A stretch of DNA of 64,000 bases from Nemertoderma westbladi (lineage: Eukaryota > Xenacoelomorpha > Nemertodermatida > Nemertodermatidae): assembly GCA_032718475.1 (NCBI GenBank), contig JAUCBJ010002996.1, positions 1 through 64,000 of the forward strand, read 5' to 3'. The stretch's first letter is position 1. Every line of letters begins with the position of its first letter. The notes under the pieces were generated by a model. That model worked only from the letters and a program-made list of their open reading frames with translations. It did not search any database and had not been told where the DNA came from. Made by a program: the position numbers and the translations under genes. Below are positions 33,814 to 44,282 of the stretch, piece after piece.

Positions 33814-35730
33814 ATGAATTCCTCGTCTAGCCCACCCACAACTCTGCCCCGATTGGCTAAGTCCAGCAGGAGGGCGAGTTCACTAAAGTATAATACAGCC
33901 CAGAGAGTGACGACGGGTCCAAATCTGCGTAAATTATTAGCTGGTCGCAGATATTCCCAGAGTCTAACTATTCCGGTAGTTATATCCAAATCAGAAAGCG
34001 ATTTACGGAATACATCGAACAGTTCTTCATCAACCACGATCGCCGTACCTGATGATTCGGAATCTCTCGATGGGATCAACAGTCAGCCCCTCCCGCTCAA
34101 CCAGGACTTCAGACACAGACGAGGAAACTCTGTAAGCAATCCGCTACGCAGTGCCCGAGCAGACCTCGTTAGAGGCAGCACAGAGTTTTTCCAAGTCCGC
34201 ACAGAACTTCAGTCATCGAGTTTACAACTGCCGAATCCAGCGAGACAAACGAAGCCACGCAACATATCTCCAGAACAGAAAGAAAAACCTGTCGAAACAA
34301 CTGCAGAAGTGGTACAGGATAATTCGGTTCAACTGCCGATAGAAAGGCAAGGAATATACAAAGATAAATACGTCGAAGAACAAATAGAATTGTTGAGACG
34401 GAAATATTCTCACACTAGTGGTCCCAGGTTGTTCCAGGAAAGGACAATAATTGGATGTGTGTCTAATGAACCATATTCAACTCGGGGTTTTATTAATCAA
34501 GAAGAGTTACAAACACCGAAACCAAAAGTGGAACACCGTAAAGTAAAACCTACCAAGGAAAATATTCACAAGGTTAAAAGATCGCCGTCTAATCCCGAGC
34601 ATATTACTAATCCGTCTAAAGTTTTCTTACCTCACAGACTCGCAAATGACACTAAACCCGTACAATCAAAATTAAAAGACTCAGAGGTTCAACCAGAAGT
34701 TATTATTACCTTGGTGGACTCCTCAAATTGTGACGGAAAAATGAGAAAAGGTTCTGCCATAGAAGATTCTAATTTAAATATTCCGAGGTACAAACCCACT
34801 GAATCCACGGGTGCTACATCAAGCACGACAGACACATTGTCGCCGAATAGTCAAAGGAAGATCGTGCGATTCGATGTAGAGCCGAGAAAATCACAACCGC
34901 CAGGTGGTAAAGGTACGAGTCTACCTCCTTTACGGTTGGGGGGAGAACGACCGGCTAGCGACAACGATGTCCCTCTAGATATCTCAGCGAATTTGCGATT
35001 AGAAGGAATAAAAGAGCTTCAGCAGTTACTAAACGAAGCAAAGGATTTGGCGAGAGACACAGAAAGTGATCTGCGTGAGTTTCGCAGTAAAAAGACATCA
35101 AAACAAGTTGAGAAACGCAATTATTCGAAGATTAATAGAGGAAAGACTGTAAATATAACTTTAAATAAAAATATAAAACATAATGTAACTGAGAGCAAGT
35201 CTACAAAATATTATCCCGAACTAAATCATACCGTGGGCAATAGTGAAGGACGCGAATGCAATACTGAGTTGCGCGAAAACAATCCAAAACTAAGCGAATC
35301 TACTGGGAATAAAGTCATAGAAAACACCAAAGGAATGGCAGACGACGCAGAACACAAAATCCTTGACGTGGCTGAGTCGCCCAGCAGTCCAATAAACGAT
35401 CAACTCGAAACTTCAACGATTTCATTGAAAAATGATATTAATCCTCCAATAATCGCAAATCACATAAAGCAAATATCAGTGCGGGAAAAAGTCTACCACT
35501 TTAGGCGCGATAGTGGTGAAGGGTATAGCGCGATGCCGCCCTCGGATGGCACAGCTGTGCCGGATATGGGCCACCACCATATCGCATTATTGGCAAATTT
35601 TAACTTACAACCAGATGTGGATGAGGACAACTGCCTCACTGATGTGCAAATGGAACGAATTACTGAGTGGCTAGCTGGCGTAGATAAAGCTGAAGACGGG
35701 ATACCCGCATGTGTCGTAGAACCAAAGTAA
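33814..35730 (+). CDS. 638-aa intronless protein of unknown function
   Basis: One uninterrupted frame of 638 codons from ATG to TAA, far longer than chance allows in this AT-rich DNA. The product is mostly polar and probably disordered: a Ser/Thr/Arg-rich start (MNSSSSPPTTLPRLAKSSRR), Lys-rich middle, and repeated Pro/Ser stretches. A short predicted coiled coil lies near residues 395-425 (EGIKELQQLLNEAKDLARDT). KIVRFD, near residue 349, fits the RVxF docking motif for protein phosphatase 1. The C-terminus (about 570-638) is better ordered (HHHIALLANFNLQPDVDEDN, MERITEWLAGVDKAEDG). There is no signal peptide or membrane segment. I recognise no family; a regulatory or cytoskeletal scaffold is only a guess. 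A large AATAAA-rich palindrome follows. Confidence 0.8.
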   Translation: MNSSSSPPTTLPRLAKSSRRASSLKYNTAQRVTTGPNLRKLLAGRRYSQSLTIPVVISKSESDLRNTSNSSSSTTIAVPDDSESLDGINSQPLPLNQDFRHRRGNSVSNPLRSARADLVRGSTEFFQVRTELQSSSLQLPNPARQTKPRNISPEQKEKPVETTAEVVQDNSVQLPIERQGIYKDKYVEEQIELLRRKYSHTSGPRLFQERTIIGCVSNEPYSTRGFINQEELQTPKPKVEHRKVKPTKENIHKVKRSPSNPEHITNPSKVFLPHRLANDTKPVQSKLKDSEVQPEVIITLVDSSNCDGKMRKGSAIEDSNLNIPRYKPTESTGATSSTTDTLSPNSQRKIVRFDVEPRKSQPPGGKGTSLPPLRLGGERPASDNDVPLDISANLRLEGIKELQQLLNEAKDLARDTESDLREFRSKKTSKQVEKRNYSKINRGKTVNITLNKNIKHNVTESKSTKYYPELNHTVGNSEGRECNTELRENNPKLSESTGNKVIENTKGMADDAEHKILDVAESPSSPINDQLETSTISLKNDINPPIIANHIKQISVREKVYHFRRDSGEGYSAMPPSDGTAVPDMGHHHIALLANFNLQPDVDEDNCLTDVQMERITEWLAGVDKAEDGIPACVVEPK

Positions 35731-35796
35731 ATTTTTATTAAATTAATTAATTAATTGTATTGTATGTACAGTATAAAGTTGATGAAGCATGAAGAG

Positions 35797-36286
35797 TTAT
35801 ACAGTATGTATTTTTAACTAAATTTTATGCATTATGAAAACTAATAGTTTCTTATCCTAAATTAATAAATGCTAATTTGTTATATCCTAAATTAATAAAT
35901 GCTAATATGTCATATCCTAAATTAATAAATGCTAATATGTCATATCCTAAATTATTAAATGCTAATTTGTCATATCCTAAATTAATAAATGCTATTTGTT
36001 ATAACCTAAATTAATACATACTAATATGTCATATCCTAAATTAATAAATGCTACTATTTTATTATATAGTTATTGTAACCTCCCCCTCCCCTAACACTAA
36101 CACAAAAAATAGGGGAGGGGGAGGTTATTAATTTAGGATATGACAAATTAGCATTTAATAATTTAGGATATGACATATTAGCATTTATTAATTTAGGATA
36201 TAACAAATTAGCATTTATTAATTTAGGATAAGAAACTATTAGTTTTCATAATGCATAAAATTTAGTTAAAAATACATACTGTATAA
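35797..36286. repeat. 490-bp palindrome built of 30-bp repeats, rich in AATAAA
   Basis: The left arm starts TTATACAGTATGTATTTTTA and carries about seven 30-bp units (CATATCCTAAATTAATAAAT plus GCTAATATGT). The right arm repeats the same in reverse complement with about three to four units and ends ATACATACTGTATAA at 36286. The centre is a GC-rich hairpin: AACCTCCCCCTCCCCT at 36077-36092 pairs with 36111-36126 around an 18-bp loop. Each left-arm unit contains AATAAA. It starts 66 bp after the stop of the 638-aa gene, so it probably lies in its 3' UTR and may supply polyadenylation signals. Confidence 0.9.
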
Positions 36287-38731
36287 TTAATTAATTTACA
36301 TTAACTTTATATTATTTTATCACCATGACCCGGGATCTAGTGTCTTTATTCAGGTACCTGCTCCCCCCTCAATTTTTTCTTCAAATCTTAAGGAGATTTC
36401 ATGGAATTTGAATCAGAGATTGTTTCACCTCCCTCCTCCTTAGTGGATGAGTCAGAATTTTTATATTTACTTTCATTCTTTAGCTACAAGCGTGTAAAAA
36501 AAGTGTCTCCGTCGAAATTGTACCAGTTCTACCATAGTTTTTCTCCAATCTAAAAATGAATCGTTGACCCCCAATGGAAATCTGGCCAGGATTTCAAATT
36601 TATAAAATTTGAATTAAGTTGGGAAATGTGCAAACCTTTTCTACGTCGATGCTCTTTCCATATATGTAATAAAATTTCAGAAATTCCACCAAAATATAAA
36701 AAGTAAAATCAATGCAATCCTATGGGTTACTTTTTTACCGTAGCCGGGAAAAAAAAGTGAAACTTTTTTTCCCGGTTTTGGGGTATATTCGAGCGAAAAA
36801 GTAACAATTTAATAATAAAATACTTTTTACCCTCTTTTTTTAGTACGTGGATATTCATTCATAAAAAAGTGTTCTAGAACATGGTGGATAATATTAAATA
36901 GAATAAGTGGCCTGTATCGTAAGCTAATACATGCAACATTCGATTGCAAATAAGCTATTTCCCAACCAAATTCATATATTTTTATATATTTGGATTCCTT
37001 GTATTGCCAGCTTTCTATTGGTACCAACTACATCACTGCAATCAAGTTGAAGAATAAATGCATTACACAACTGGTGAAATATCGGTTGTACCTAAAAAAA
37101 TTTTTTAAACAAAAATACAAATTCCGGCGCATGGTAGTACTGAATTCTGAACTTTATTCCGAGGGCATGCATGGTGTATTGTGGTGAAAGGCAAAGTATG
37201 GTTTGTTGGCGAGAAATTAATTAATTGTCTAGAAACATTTGAATTAGGGAAACCACACAGCTCCTAATCGAGTGGCGTGGAATATTTTTTGTTTAAAATG
37301 CAGATGAATTACGATTTTTGAACGATTTTTGTTTTAAACTGAACGCGGGAAGCAAATTAAAAATCTTCTTCGTTGACTTTTAATAATAATAAACACAATA
37401 AAGTGCTTGCTGGGTATTGAACATTGAAGTTACTGATGTAAATGATGTAATTATTTTCGATGCATTCAATGTAGCATTATTTACTTCACTCATATACTGT
37501 ATTTCAAACGTGTTCTATTTCATGCTAATTATGAAATTACAGAAACAAATATGAGCAGATTTTTCCTGCTCAATTTTACTGTCTTATCGCAGACTTGCAG
37601 CTCCCAACCAACATACTAGCAGGGATCGTACGGTAGTTACTTTTTGCTGTAGCGGTAGCGGTAGGTCTATGGCTTTCCGGTAGCGGTATATACCGCGGTA
37701 GCAAACATTGTAGCTGGTATTAATGAAGTTAGAGGCTCACTTTTCTGACGATTTTTTAAAAGTGTGGGGTTTATTTATAGTACTGTAAATTGATTTCTTG
37801 AATTAATAAATATTCATTTATTTTGTTTTATGTTCACAGAAAAAACTTACGAACCAATTTTTCATATATGATATGTAACTGAACTGCTGTAATCATGGCT
37901 GAACGTTTTATCTTTCATATTTCAGTATATGGGTGGATTTTGAAGTATAAATAAAGGATAAAATATGATATGAATGTAATTTTAAGAAAATGCGATATGA
38001 TAGGAAAAAGTTTTGTATTTTTTTCGAATCATATTTATATCTAATACTGCATACAGTACTGCATACTAGCTATACGTCTTGTACTGTACATACCGGTATT
38101 ATATATTATGTGGTAGACGCAATGTAATAGCAGTAATGTATGTACTGTACTGTAGTAATGTTAAATGTTAGAAGCAGCTTTATTTTGTGATGTTAAATAT
38201 TCTAAAGCCAATAGCGGTGGATTTTCAAAACTAACTTCCCGCGCGTAATGCCATGATTGTATTCGACTGTCTCTATCCAAATAATTTTCGCGCACCAACC
38301 AACCATATTAGGCCAAACTAAATCTCATTGTACAGCAATAGTAATAATCAATAGGATTATATTATTTAATTTATAATTATAATACTTAAAATTATTATCT
38401 ACAATATGAATATTATTCTCAAAATGGACAATGATTATCAAATATTTGAATTATTATACAAATATGTGTTTATTTCGTTTAAAATGTGGAATTAATTTCG
38501 CTCTACAATTCGAGCAGTGCAACATTGTCTCAAACTTTGAGTCAATGGCGCAATATGTCAGAATCTTGAATATTTCAAAATTTGAAGAGCCACGCCCTAA
38601 TTTTTGTGCTCCAAAAATGACGTACCTCTACGCTTACATACTTGTATTGAGCAGTAGAGTACTCCGTATCAATCTGAATTAATAAAAAAACGGCGGGCCT
38701 AGCTACTGTATGTAAATAATTGTTTAACGTG
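36287..38731. other. Intergenic with old dispersed repeats
   Basis: GGTATATTCGAGCGAAAAAG near 36782 recurs near 44092. The segment 36830-37190 (TGTTCTAGAACATGG, CCAGCTTTCTATTGG, CAAAAATACAAATTCCGG, GCATGGTGTATTG) has a diverged relative at 41400-41760. CGGTAG-type short repeats occur at 37630-37710. No gene supported; a plus-strand ATG-less frame near 38431 is not called. Confidence 0.5.
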
Positions 38732-38931
38732 TAAGGCCGCGTTCATACTACCGAGTCAAAGTCAAAAGACAAAATGTAAATCACAAAACATTAATTTGAT
38801 TTTTTCTAGAATCCCCTTATGTATTATATTAGGCCTATATAATGTATTATTATTTATTATTGCTAGCTAGCTATATTTACTGTATTTTATTTTGACTTTG
38901 ACTTTGACTCGGTAGTGTGAACGCGGCCTTA
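38732..38931. mobile_element. MITE with TA target duplication
   Basis: Terminal inverted repeats of about 33 bp: AGGCCGCGTTCATACTACCG followed by AGTCAAAGTCAAA, and its complement ending CGCGGCCT. They are bounded by TA on each side (38732-38733 and 38930-38931). The 200-bp length and absence of coding sequence fit a Tc1/mariner-type MITE. The two arms differ at only one or two positions. Confidence 0.85.
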
Positions 38932-39265
38932 GACTGTATTAATTCCATACGTCCTATAGAAGACATTTTAGAGAAAATGCGCTAAGAAAATATGGCAACA
39001 GTGTTTAGTAAAACTGAACGGACACAGACTGCGACTCAGTATGCTTCAGTCGACGATGGATCGAAGATTTATCACATGCACGCAGGAGATAACTACAATA
39101 AACATTAATTAGATATAAAAATGTATAATTAATACCTGTGTACCTGTTAATAAATTGCACTTATATTCGAAATAGTACATGATTAAAATGTTTAAAAGAG
39201 TATCCATAAAATCCTTTCTTCACATACCGAACGCTAATAAGTTGACATAATATAACAAAATTACA

Positions 39266-39406
39266 TACATCATTGTGCGCAAAGGTCACTTTTCAGCGTT
39301 AAAGACCCTTGTTTATTTATGTAAATTTCCCTCGCTGCGCTCGCTCGGTACATAAATAAACTCGGGTCATAACGCTGCAAAGTGTTACTTTGCACACAAT
39401 GATGTA
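39266..39406. mobile_element. 141-bp foldback element
   Basis: TACATCATTGTGCGCAAAGG begins the left arm, and the right arm ends CTTTGCACACAATGATGTA. Arms of about 58 bp run through GGTCACTTTTCAGCGTTA to GTTTATTTATGTA with scattered mismatches. The loop (CCCTCGCTGCGCTCGCTCGG) is itself hairpin-prone. Non-coding. Confidence 0.75.
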
Positions 39407-39640
39407 AATAGTTAAATTAACATAGAAATCCGACACATTTAGCCAATTGAAACGTTAACGAAAGCAAGGAGGCCAATTTGCAATTCAAGTGAGATCCATT
39501 GCATCTTAGTATCATATTAACGAAATATTAGGTTCTAGAAGAAAAAAAGCTGGTATTTTTATGTATTTTAATTGTCATGTAGAAACTAATAGTACATTAC
39601 TGTAGGCCTAGATTAAATATATAAAAGAAGCCAACATATA

Positions 39641-39859
39641 ATGACGACATTCTACGTAGTTAATACTCCGTTGTATTTGTGGGGTAGTTCGTCCCACAAG
39701 AAGCGGGTCCCGACGCCCTTTGGCCACTGGGCACTCATAGCCCATTTTAAAGAAGAAAATGTAGTTTATCGAGCCGAAATAGATGGCCAACCGGGGAAAA
39801 AAATGAGTATGGAGTTTGTGCACGCACATCCGCTACCAAATACGGTCGACCTACAGTAG
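39641..39859 (+). CDS. Probable first coding exon of an LRAT/PLAAT-like (NlpC/P60 fold) protein
   Basis: ATG at 39641 opens a frame ending at TAG 39857-39859. The product MTTFYVVNTPLYLWGSSSHK continues through TPFGHWALIAHF, whose His fits the catalytic GHWAL-type histidine of LRAT/PLAAT and related papain-like folds. The Cys-bearing half lies 230 bp downstream in a separate frame (40092-40451). I therefore infer one gene with an intron between them. The splice donor must lie before 39857; candidates are weak, so the junction is not fixed. A TATA-like ATATATAAAAG lies 24 bp upstream of the ATG, too close for a standard promoter with this start. Alternatively the gene is broken. Confidence 0.55.
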   Translation: MTTFYVVNTPLYLWGSSSHKKRVPTPFGHWALIAHFKEENVVYRAEIDGQPGKKMSMEFVHAHPLPNTVDLQ

Positions 39860-40091
39860 ATTGAATCGCTACAATAGAAAAATGTGTGAGTGAAGAAAAT
39901 GTTCTAGAAAATTTTAGATATGGACAAACGAAAAACGTGGATATGTTAGTAGGACATGCATTTTTTAAATTTCGTATCCAAAACATTCTAGAATCTTTTC
40001 TACTTAAAAGGTGGCAAGTAGAACAGTGGTATATTTATAAAGTGTAGGTAGGTGTGCAGTGCAAACTCCATACTAAATAACCACCGAACCA

Positions 40092-40451
40092 ATGTTGATT
40101 GTAATGGGGGTAGGCGAGGATTGTATACCGAAAGAGGCAATAGAGATTGTTACTAAAGATGTCACTCTGGAACAATTAAAGGATGCCATAAGGGAGAACG
40201 AGTTGAATGGGAAAATGTATCACCCCATTCAAAAAAATTGTCAAATATGGGTCAAAAACGTGGCGAAACGTTTAGGGTTTCTAAAAAAGCTGGAAAGCAC
40301 TGGATTTAAAACCACCGATGAAGCCGCAACAGGAGTTTGTCATCTTATTGGTGCTGCAGGAGTGGTTTCAGCTGCAGCAGTAGGTGGAGCCTTACTGCTT
40401 TACAGACTCGGGGAAAAACGCGGTATCATTCGAAATCGTAAACCCGATTGA
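40092..40451 (+). CDS. Probable second exon of the LRAT/PLAAT-like protein, with C-terminal membrane anchor
   Basis: The frame is open from about 40080 to the TGA at 40449-40451. The conserved part is YHPIQKNCQIWVKNVAKRLG, where NCQIWV fits the catalytic-cysteine NC motif of LRAT/PLAAT proteins (typically NCEHFV). A hydrophobic stretch follows near the end (HLIGAAGVVSAAAVGGALLL), then a basic tail. This is the arrangement of PLAAT phospholipases/acyltransferases anchored by a C-terminal helix. The most likely acceptor is the AG just before GCGAGGATTG near 40113, so the ATG at 40092 may not be used. AATAAA near 40637 could end the transcript. The family is inferred from two short motifs; an uncharacterised thiol-protease-like family is equally possible. 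Confidence 0.55.
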   Translation: MLIVMGVGEDCIPKEAIEIVTKDVTLEQLKDAIRENELNGKMYHPIQKNCQIWVKNVAKRLGFLKKLESTGFKTTDEAATGVCHLIGAAGVVSAAAVGGALLLYRLGEKRGIIRNRKPD

Positions 40452-41127
40452 TATATGGAGATTCGGTAATGAATACTGAAACGCAGACCATCCCTATTGG
40501 ATTGTTAAATAAATACAGAACGATAATGCAGAGTAACAGAATTATAAAGTACAGTTATACTGTAGGTCTTCATAAATACGTAAGCTGTACGACTGTAAAC
40601 GCTCTCCTGCAACCAAGGACGACAAGGGGAAAAAATAAAACTGTGAACATTGTGCTTTTTTATTATTTTGGTTGGATTAGCTTCCCCTAATTCTGGCTAT
40701 TAACTGATTTCTTTCACTAAATCTATACTTACTGTAACATTAAATAACGTTAATAATAATTATATGATGTCGGAATAATGTTTACACTCACGATGCAAGT
40801 ACTATAGACCTACTTACATCCCTCTCACGATTGTGTAAACGATGGGCCTAAACCAGACAACCGACAACCGTTAGAAACATTAAGGGAAAGGAGCAGGTTC
40901 CAGCGGGAAATTATTTAAACTAAATCAATAAAGAACGCATGTCCAAGTCCAGTTTCATTATTTCATGTTTACTCCGCTATCTACAGGAGAAAATCTATGC
41001 AAATACTGTAGCAGCTGATTACTCCCAAAAATACAACTGTAACCTGTTATATTAACTTTAGTTTACGTTTTGGTTAGAATAACGTGCCACTGTAATCTTC
41101 TCTCTTAATTGATAATTTAACATATCA

Positions 41128-41158
<31 letters not shown>

Positions 41159-42717
41159 CCCCTCTTGTCTGACAATAAAACTGTACTGGTCGACAATGTA
41201 TAAATGGCTTCGGACTTCCAAGAACCGCCACCCAAGGGCGCAACCTACTGTACTGTAGCACAAATTTAATATTCCCCTATAAGACCTCATACATTAATTA
41301 GTCTACACGGTGGGGACGGGGAGATCTCTTATAGTTTTTGACTCTCTGCTAGACGTTATGCTGGGAGTGAGTGTGGGAGAATGTTTGTCTCCTATTTTAT
41401 TTGCTATATTCTAGAACTAACGAGAGGAGGTTTCTCTGAATCCTTGCATGGCCAGCTTTCTAACTGTAGGCCTACCTATAAATCACTATAAGATTGAAGA
41501 ATAACTGCGGAGTAATACGTGTAATATCGACAGAGACACCTTTTTCAAACGCTTGTCGCTAAAGAATTAAAGCAAAAATACAAATTCTGGCTCACCCAGG
41601 AAGGAGGTGAATCTATCTCTGTTTCAAATTTCATGCAATTCATTAAGATTTGTAGAAAAAATTGGGGAGGGGGGGGGGGGGGGGGGGTGGGGGTTGTACA
41701 GGTACCAGAATAACGGCACTACAGTATATTCCAGGACATGGTGTATTGGTGGTAGACTGAGACTCTGATTCCATAACTCTAATGACCACTGCATATGCAT
41801 TACGCCCGTTTAAAGTCCGTTGCTAGGGACATTATCAATACTGCTAATATTGAAGGTCGTTTTCACTTGTTGGTTGCTATGGTATTTTCAAAAAACGAAA
41901 TTTACCATTAAATTCTTCGTACCCAAAATAATAATCTTTCGTAACTCGCCATATCTACGATATGAGCTGTTTCTATCGCTATGGCAATTTTCTAAGTTGC
42001 TATGAAAAATCCCTCTAAAAAACCAGCGCAACCATTTCGTGAAGTCTATTTAATCTTTTTTTAATGTCCCATATCTATTACTAAACAACAATGTGGGGTA
42101 GCTCAGTCATATAAAAAATTCCCACGGGGTAGGTTGGAGCCTGTATTATAAGGTAACTGATACAAAAAAAATAATATAATTCCACTGCAGGGAAATGTAA
42201 TAATTTCCACTAATGTTAGCCAAGAATTTTCACATAAATAAAATTTGGATTGCTGATTGAATTTAGGTGTAATTAATTAATTTGTTTAAGTTTAAAAATC
42301 GCAATATTTTATCCTATGGATGGGAATTTGTTGGGAATAAGGGTTTTTGGGGTCGACAAATCTGATGCGCTGTTGTTACATACCCCCGTTTTGTAGTTGT
42401 AAAAAAAACTTCCAATTTTGAACCAGCCAAAATGGTAGTGAAAATGAGAAAATGATGACACAAATTTCCGTTGCTCCGGAAACTAAATTGGTAACTACTG
42501 TATGTGTAGAAGTGCATACTTCAGTCAATCGATAGTCATTGGGCTACAGTTTGTCTACGCCAAGTTTGGAGAAAACCCCTCCAATTAGTTGCTTTGCTGC
42601 TATTTAAATCCATGTTGCTAAGGAAAGAAACAGGAAATTGAAAGTGATTCGCATAATAATATTTTTGTAGAATTTTTTGGGTATTAACAAGGTAATATAG
42701 AATATAAAAAAATGGCG
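40452..42717. other. Intergenic with repeats and two homopolymer tracts
   Basis: Contains 28 C (41128-41155) and 19 G (41669-41687). A diverged 69-bp-family unit lies at about 41064-41125, and 41400-41760 is a relative of 36830-37190. The block 41880-42060 (GGTATTTTCAAAAAACGAAA) has a copy at 56758-56940. No supported gene. Confidence 0.5.
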
Positions 42718-43395
42718 AGAGTTCCGTATAGCACTACATTTTTAAAACATATATATCATTGTTACTTTGGCAACGTTGAAGAGTTCTAGAAAAAAATCAT
42801 ATACTATTCTAGAACATAAATAAAATAAAGAATATAATGTTCTAGAACATATAGCTAGTTTTTTTAATTTTAAAATAGCTAGTAAATTAAATAACATTAT
42901 TTTTAAATATATTTCTGAATACAATTAAATTAATATTGATTATAGAGTTTTTGTATACCGGTCTAACTAATTTGTTTACATGTCCATTGGGTATTGGCTT
43001 TTGTTGGCCTTTAAAATCTCATGGAGGATGGAATCCGTTTAAATTTTCCTTTTCTTATCTGTCGCCTCCACATGTATTCAGTCAGTTTTTCGGAGAATTA
43101 ATCTTCATAATTAATGCACTCCTCACACAAAGCTCTGGCGTCGTATATTTAATTACAGTAATTTGATTTTTGTGTATTTCGCGGCCCAAACATTTTTTTA
43201 TACGTTTTTTAATTACTAGCAATTTTAAATTTGAAAAATAATTTACTATATGTTCTAGAAAATTTTATTTTATTTTTTATTTTATTTATGTTCTAGAATA
43301 GTGTATAATATTTAAGTTGTGTTCTAGAACTATTCAATGTTGCCATGTTAACAATGATTTATATTATAAAAATGTAGTGCTAAACAGAACTGTTA
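42718..43395. mobile_element. Foldback element with clustered TTCTAGAA motifs
   Basis: Left arm about 42718-42870 and right arm about 43250-43395 are inverted copies: AGCACTACATTTTTA, CATTGTTACTTTGGCAACGTT and TTCTAGAACATAAATAAAAT are matched by their complements on the right. They flank about 380 bp of unrelated AT-rich DNA. TTCTAGAA or TTCTAGA occurs near 42784, 42808, 42840, 43253, 43291 and 43322, with another near 43452. TTCnnGAA is the core of a heat-shock element. No transposase. Confidence 0.75.
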
Positions 43396-44282
43396 CCAAA
43401 ATTTATAAAAAAAAGTTGAAAAAACAAGCTAGTATAAAAAATAAAAATGTGTTCTAGAATCAAAAAAATTATTTTAGAACAAAAATATTTATCAAAATTG
43501 ATAGCTAGCACATCTTCTATAATATTTATAATAAATAGCAAAAATTAGCTCGTATAAAAAATCTGGCCAATGGGTACCCAAGGTGTATACCAATGCCCAT
43601 ATGTGCACATAAATGCGCCTTCTTTTTTTACTGGGAAAAGAGTTGCAATCATAGGAGTCACTTTTTTTCCCCATAGGGAAAAAAGATGCTAATTTTACCA
43701 CAAATACTCAAGATGGCGTTCTACATCTTATGTTAAAATCCCTAGACTTGTATGTCAGTCCGTTCAGGAGATATGAAAAACCAGAACAACCCTCACAACA
43801 TAAAAGTTGAAAACCGTTAGAGGTAAAACAACACACACAGACTAGAGTTAATGTTAAATTTCAGTATGTGTTGTTTTGCCTCTTTGGAAAATAACGAAAA
43901 AAAACAGTTTTTTTCATCAACAAAATTCATTTTGAATGTTAGCCACTATTATAAAATGTATCATTGCTTTTTCCCAGATCTGTGTCGAAAAAATCAGGAG
44001 ACGGGATCCATATAGAGGGAAATGAGAAGGTTTTTTGCATTTTTCTCGAAACCACATTTTCTGGTGAGTGTTGTTCTGGCTCTTTGGTCACGGTATATTC
44101 GAGCGAAAAAGTAAAAATTTAAGAATGAAATAATTATTGATACATCAACATAAATTATCGCATTCCACTTAATCGTTATATCTTAATTCTGTTAATGATG
44201 ATAATATTAAATCCATAGTTTTCTACGGTGTCTCTTAATGTTTAGTTCACCGGGATATTATTACTATTGGATACAATGACCG
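43396..44282. other. Intergenic with old repeats
   Basis: Near 44092 GGTATATTCGAGCGAAAAAG matches 36782. The phrase GTTGTTTTGCCTCT near 43868 partly inverts AGGTAAAACAACAC near 43821. No gene supported. Confidence 0.45.

Noticed and set aside
40448-40690. 80-aa frame after the LRAT/PLAAT-like exon
   Set aside because: Begins with a non-ATG codon overlapping the previous stop; probably 3' UTR.
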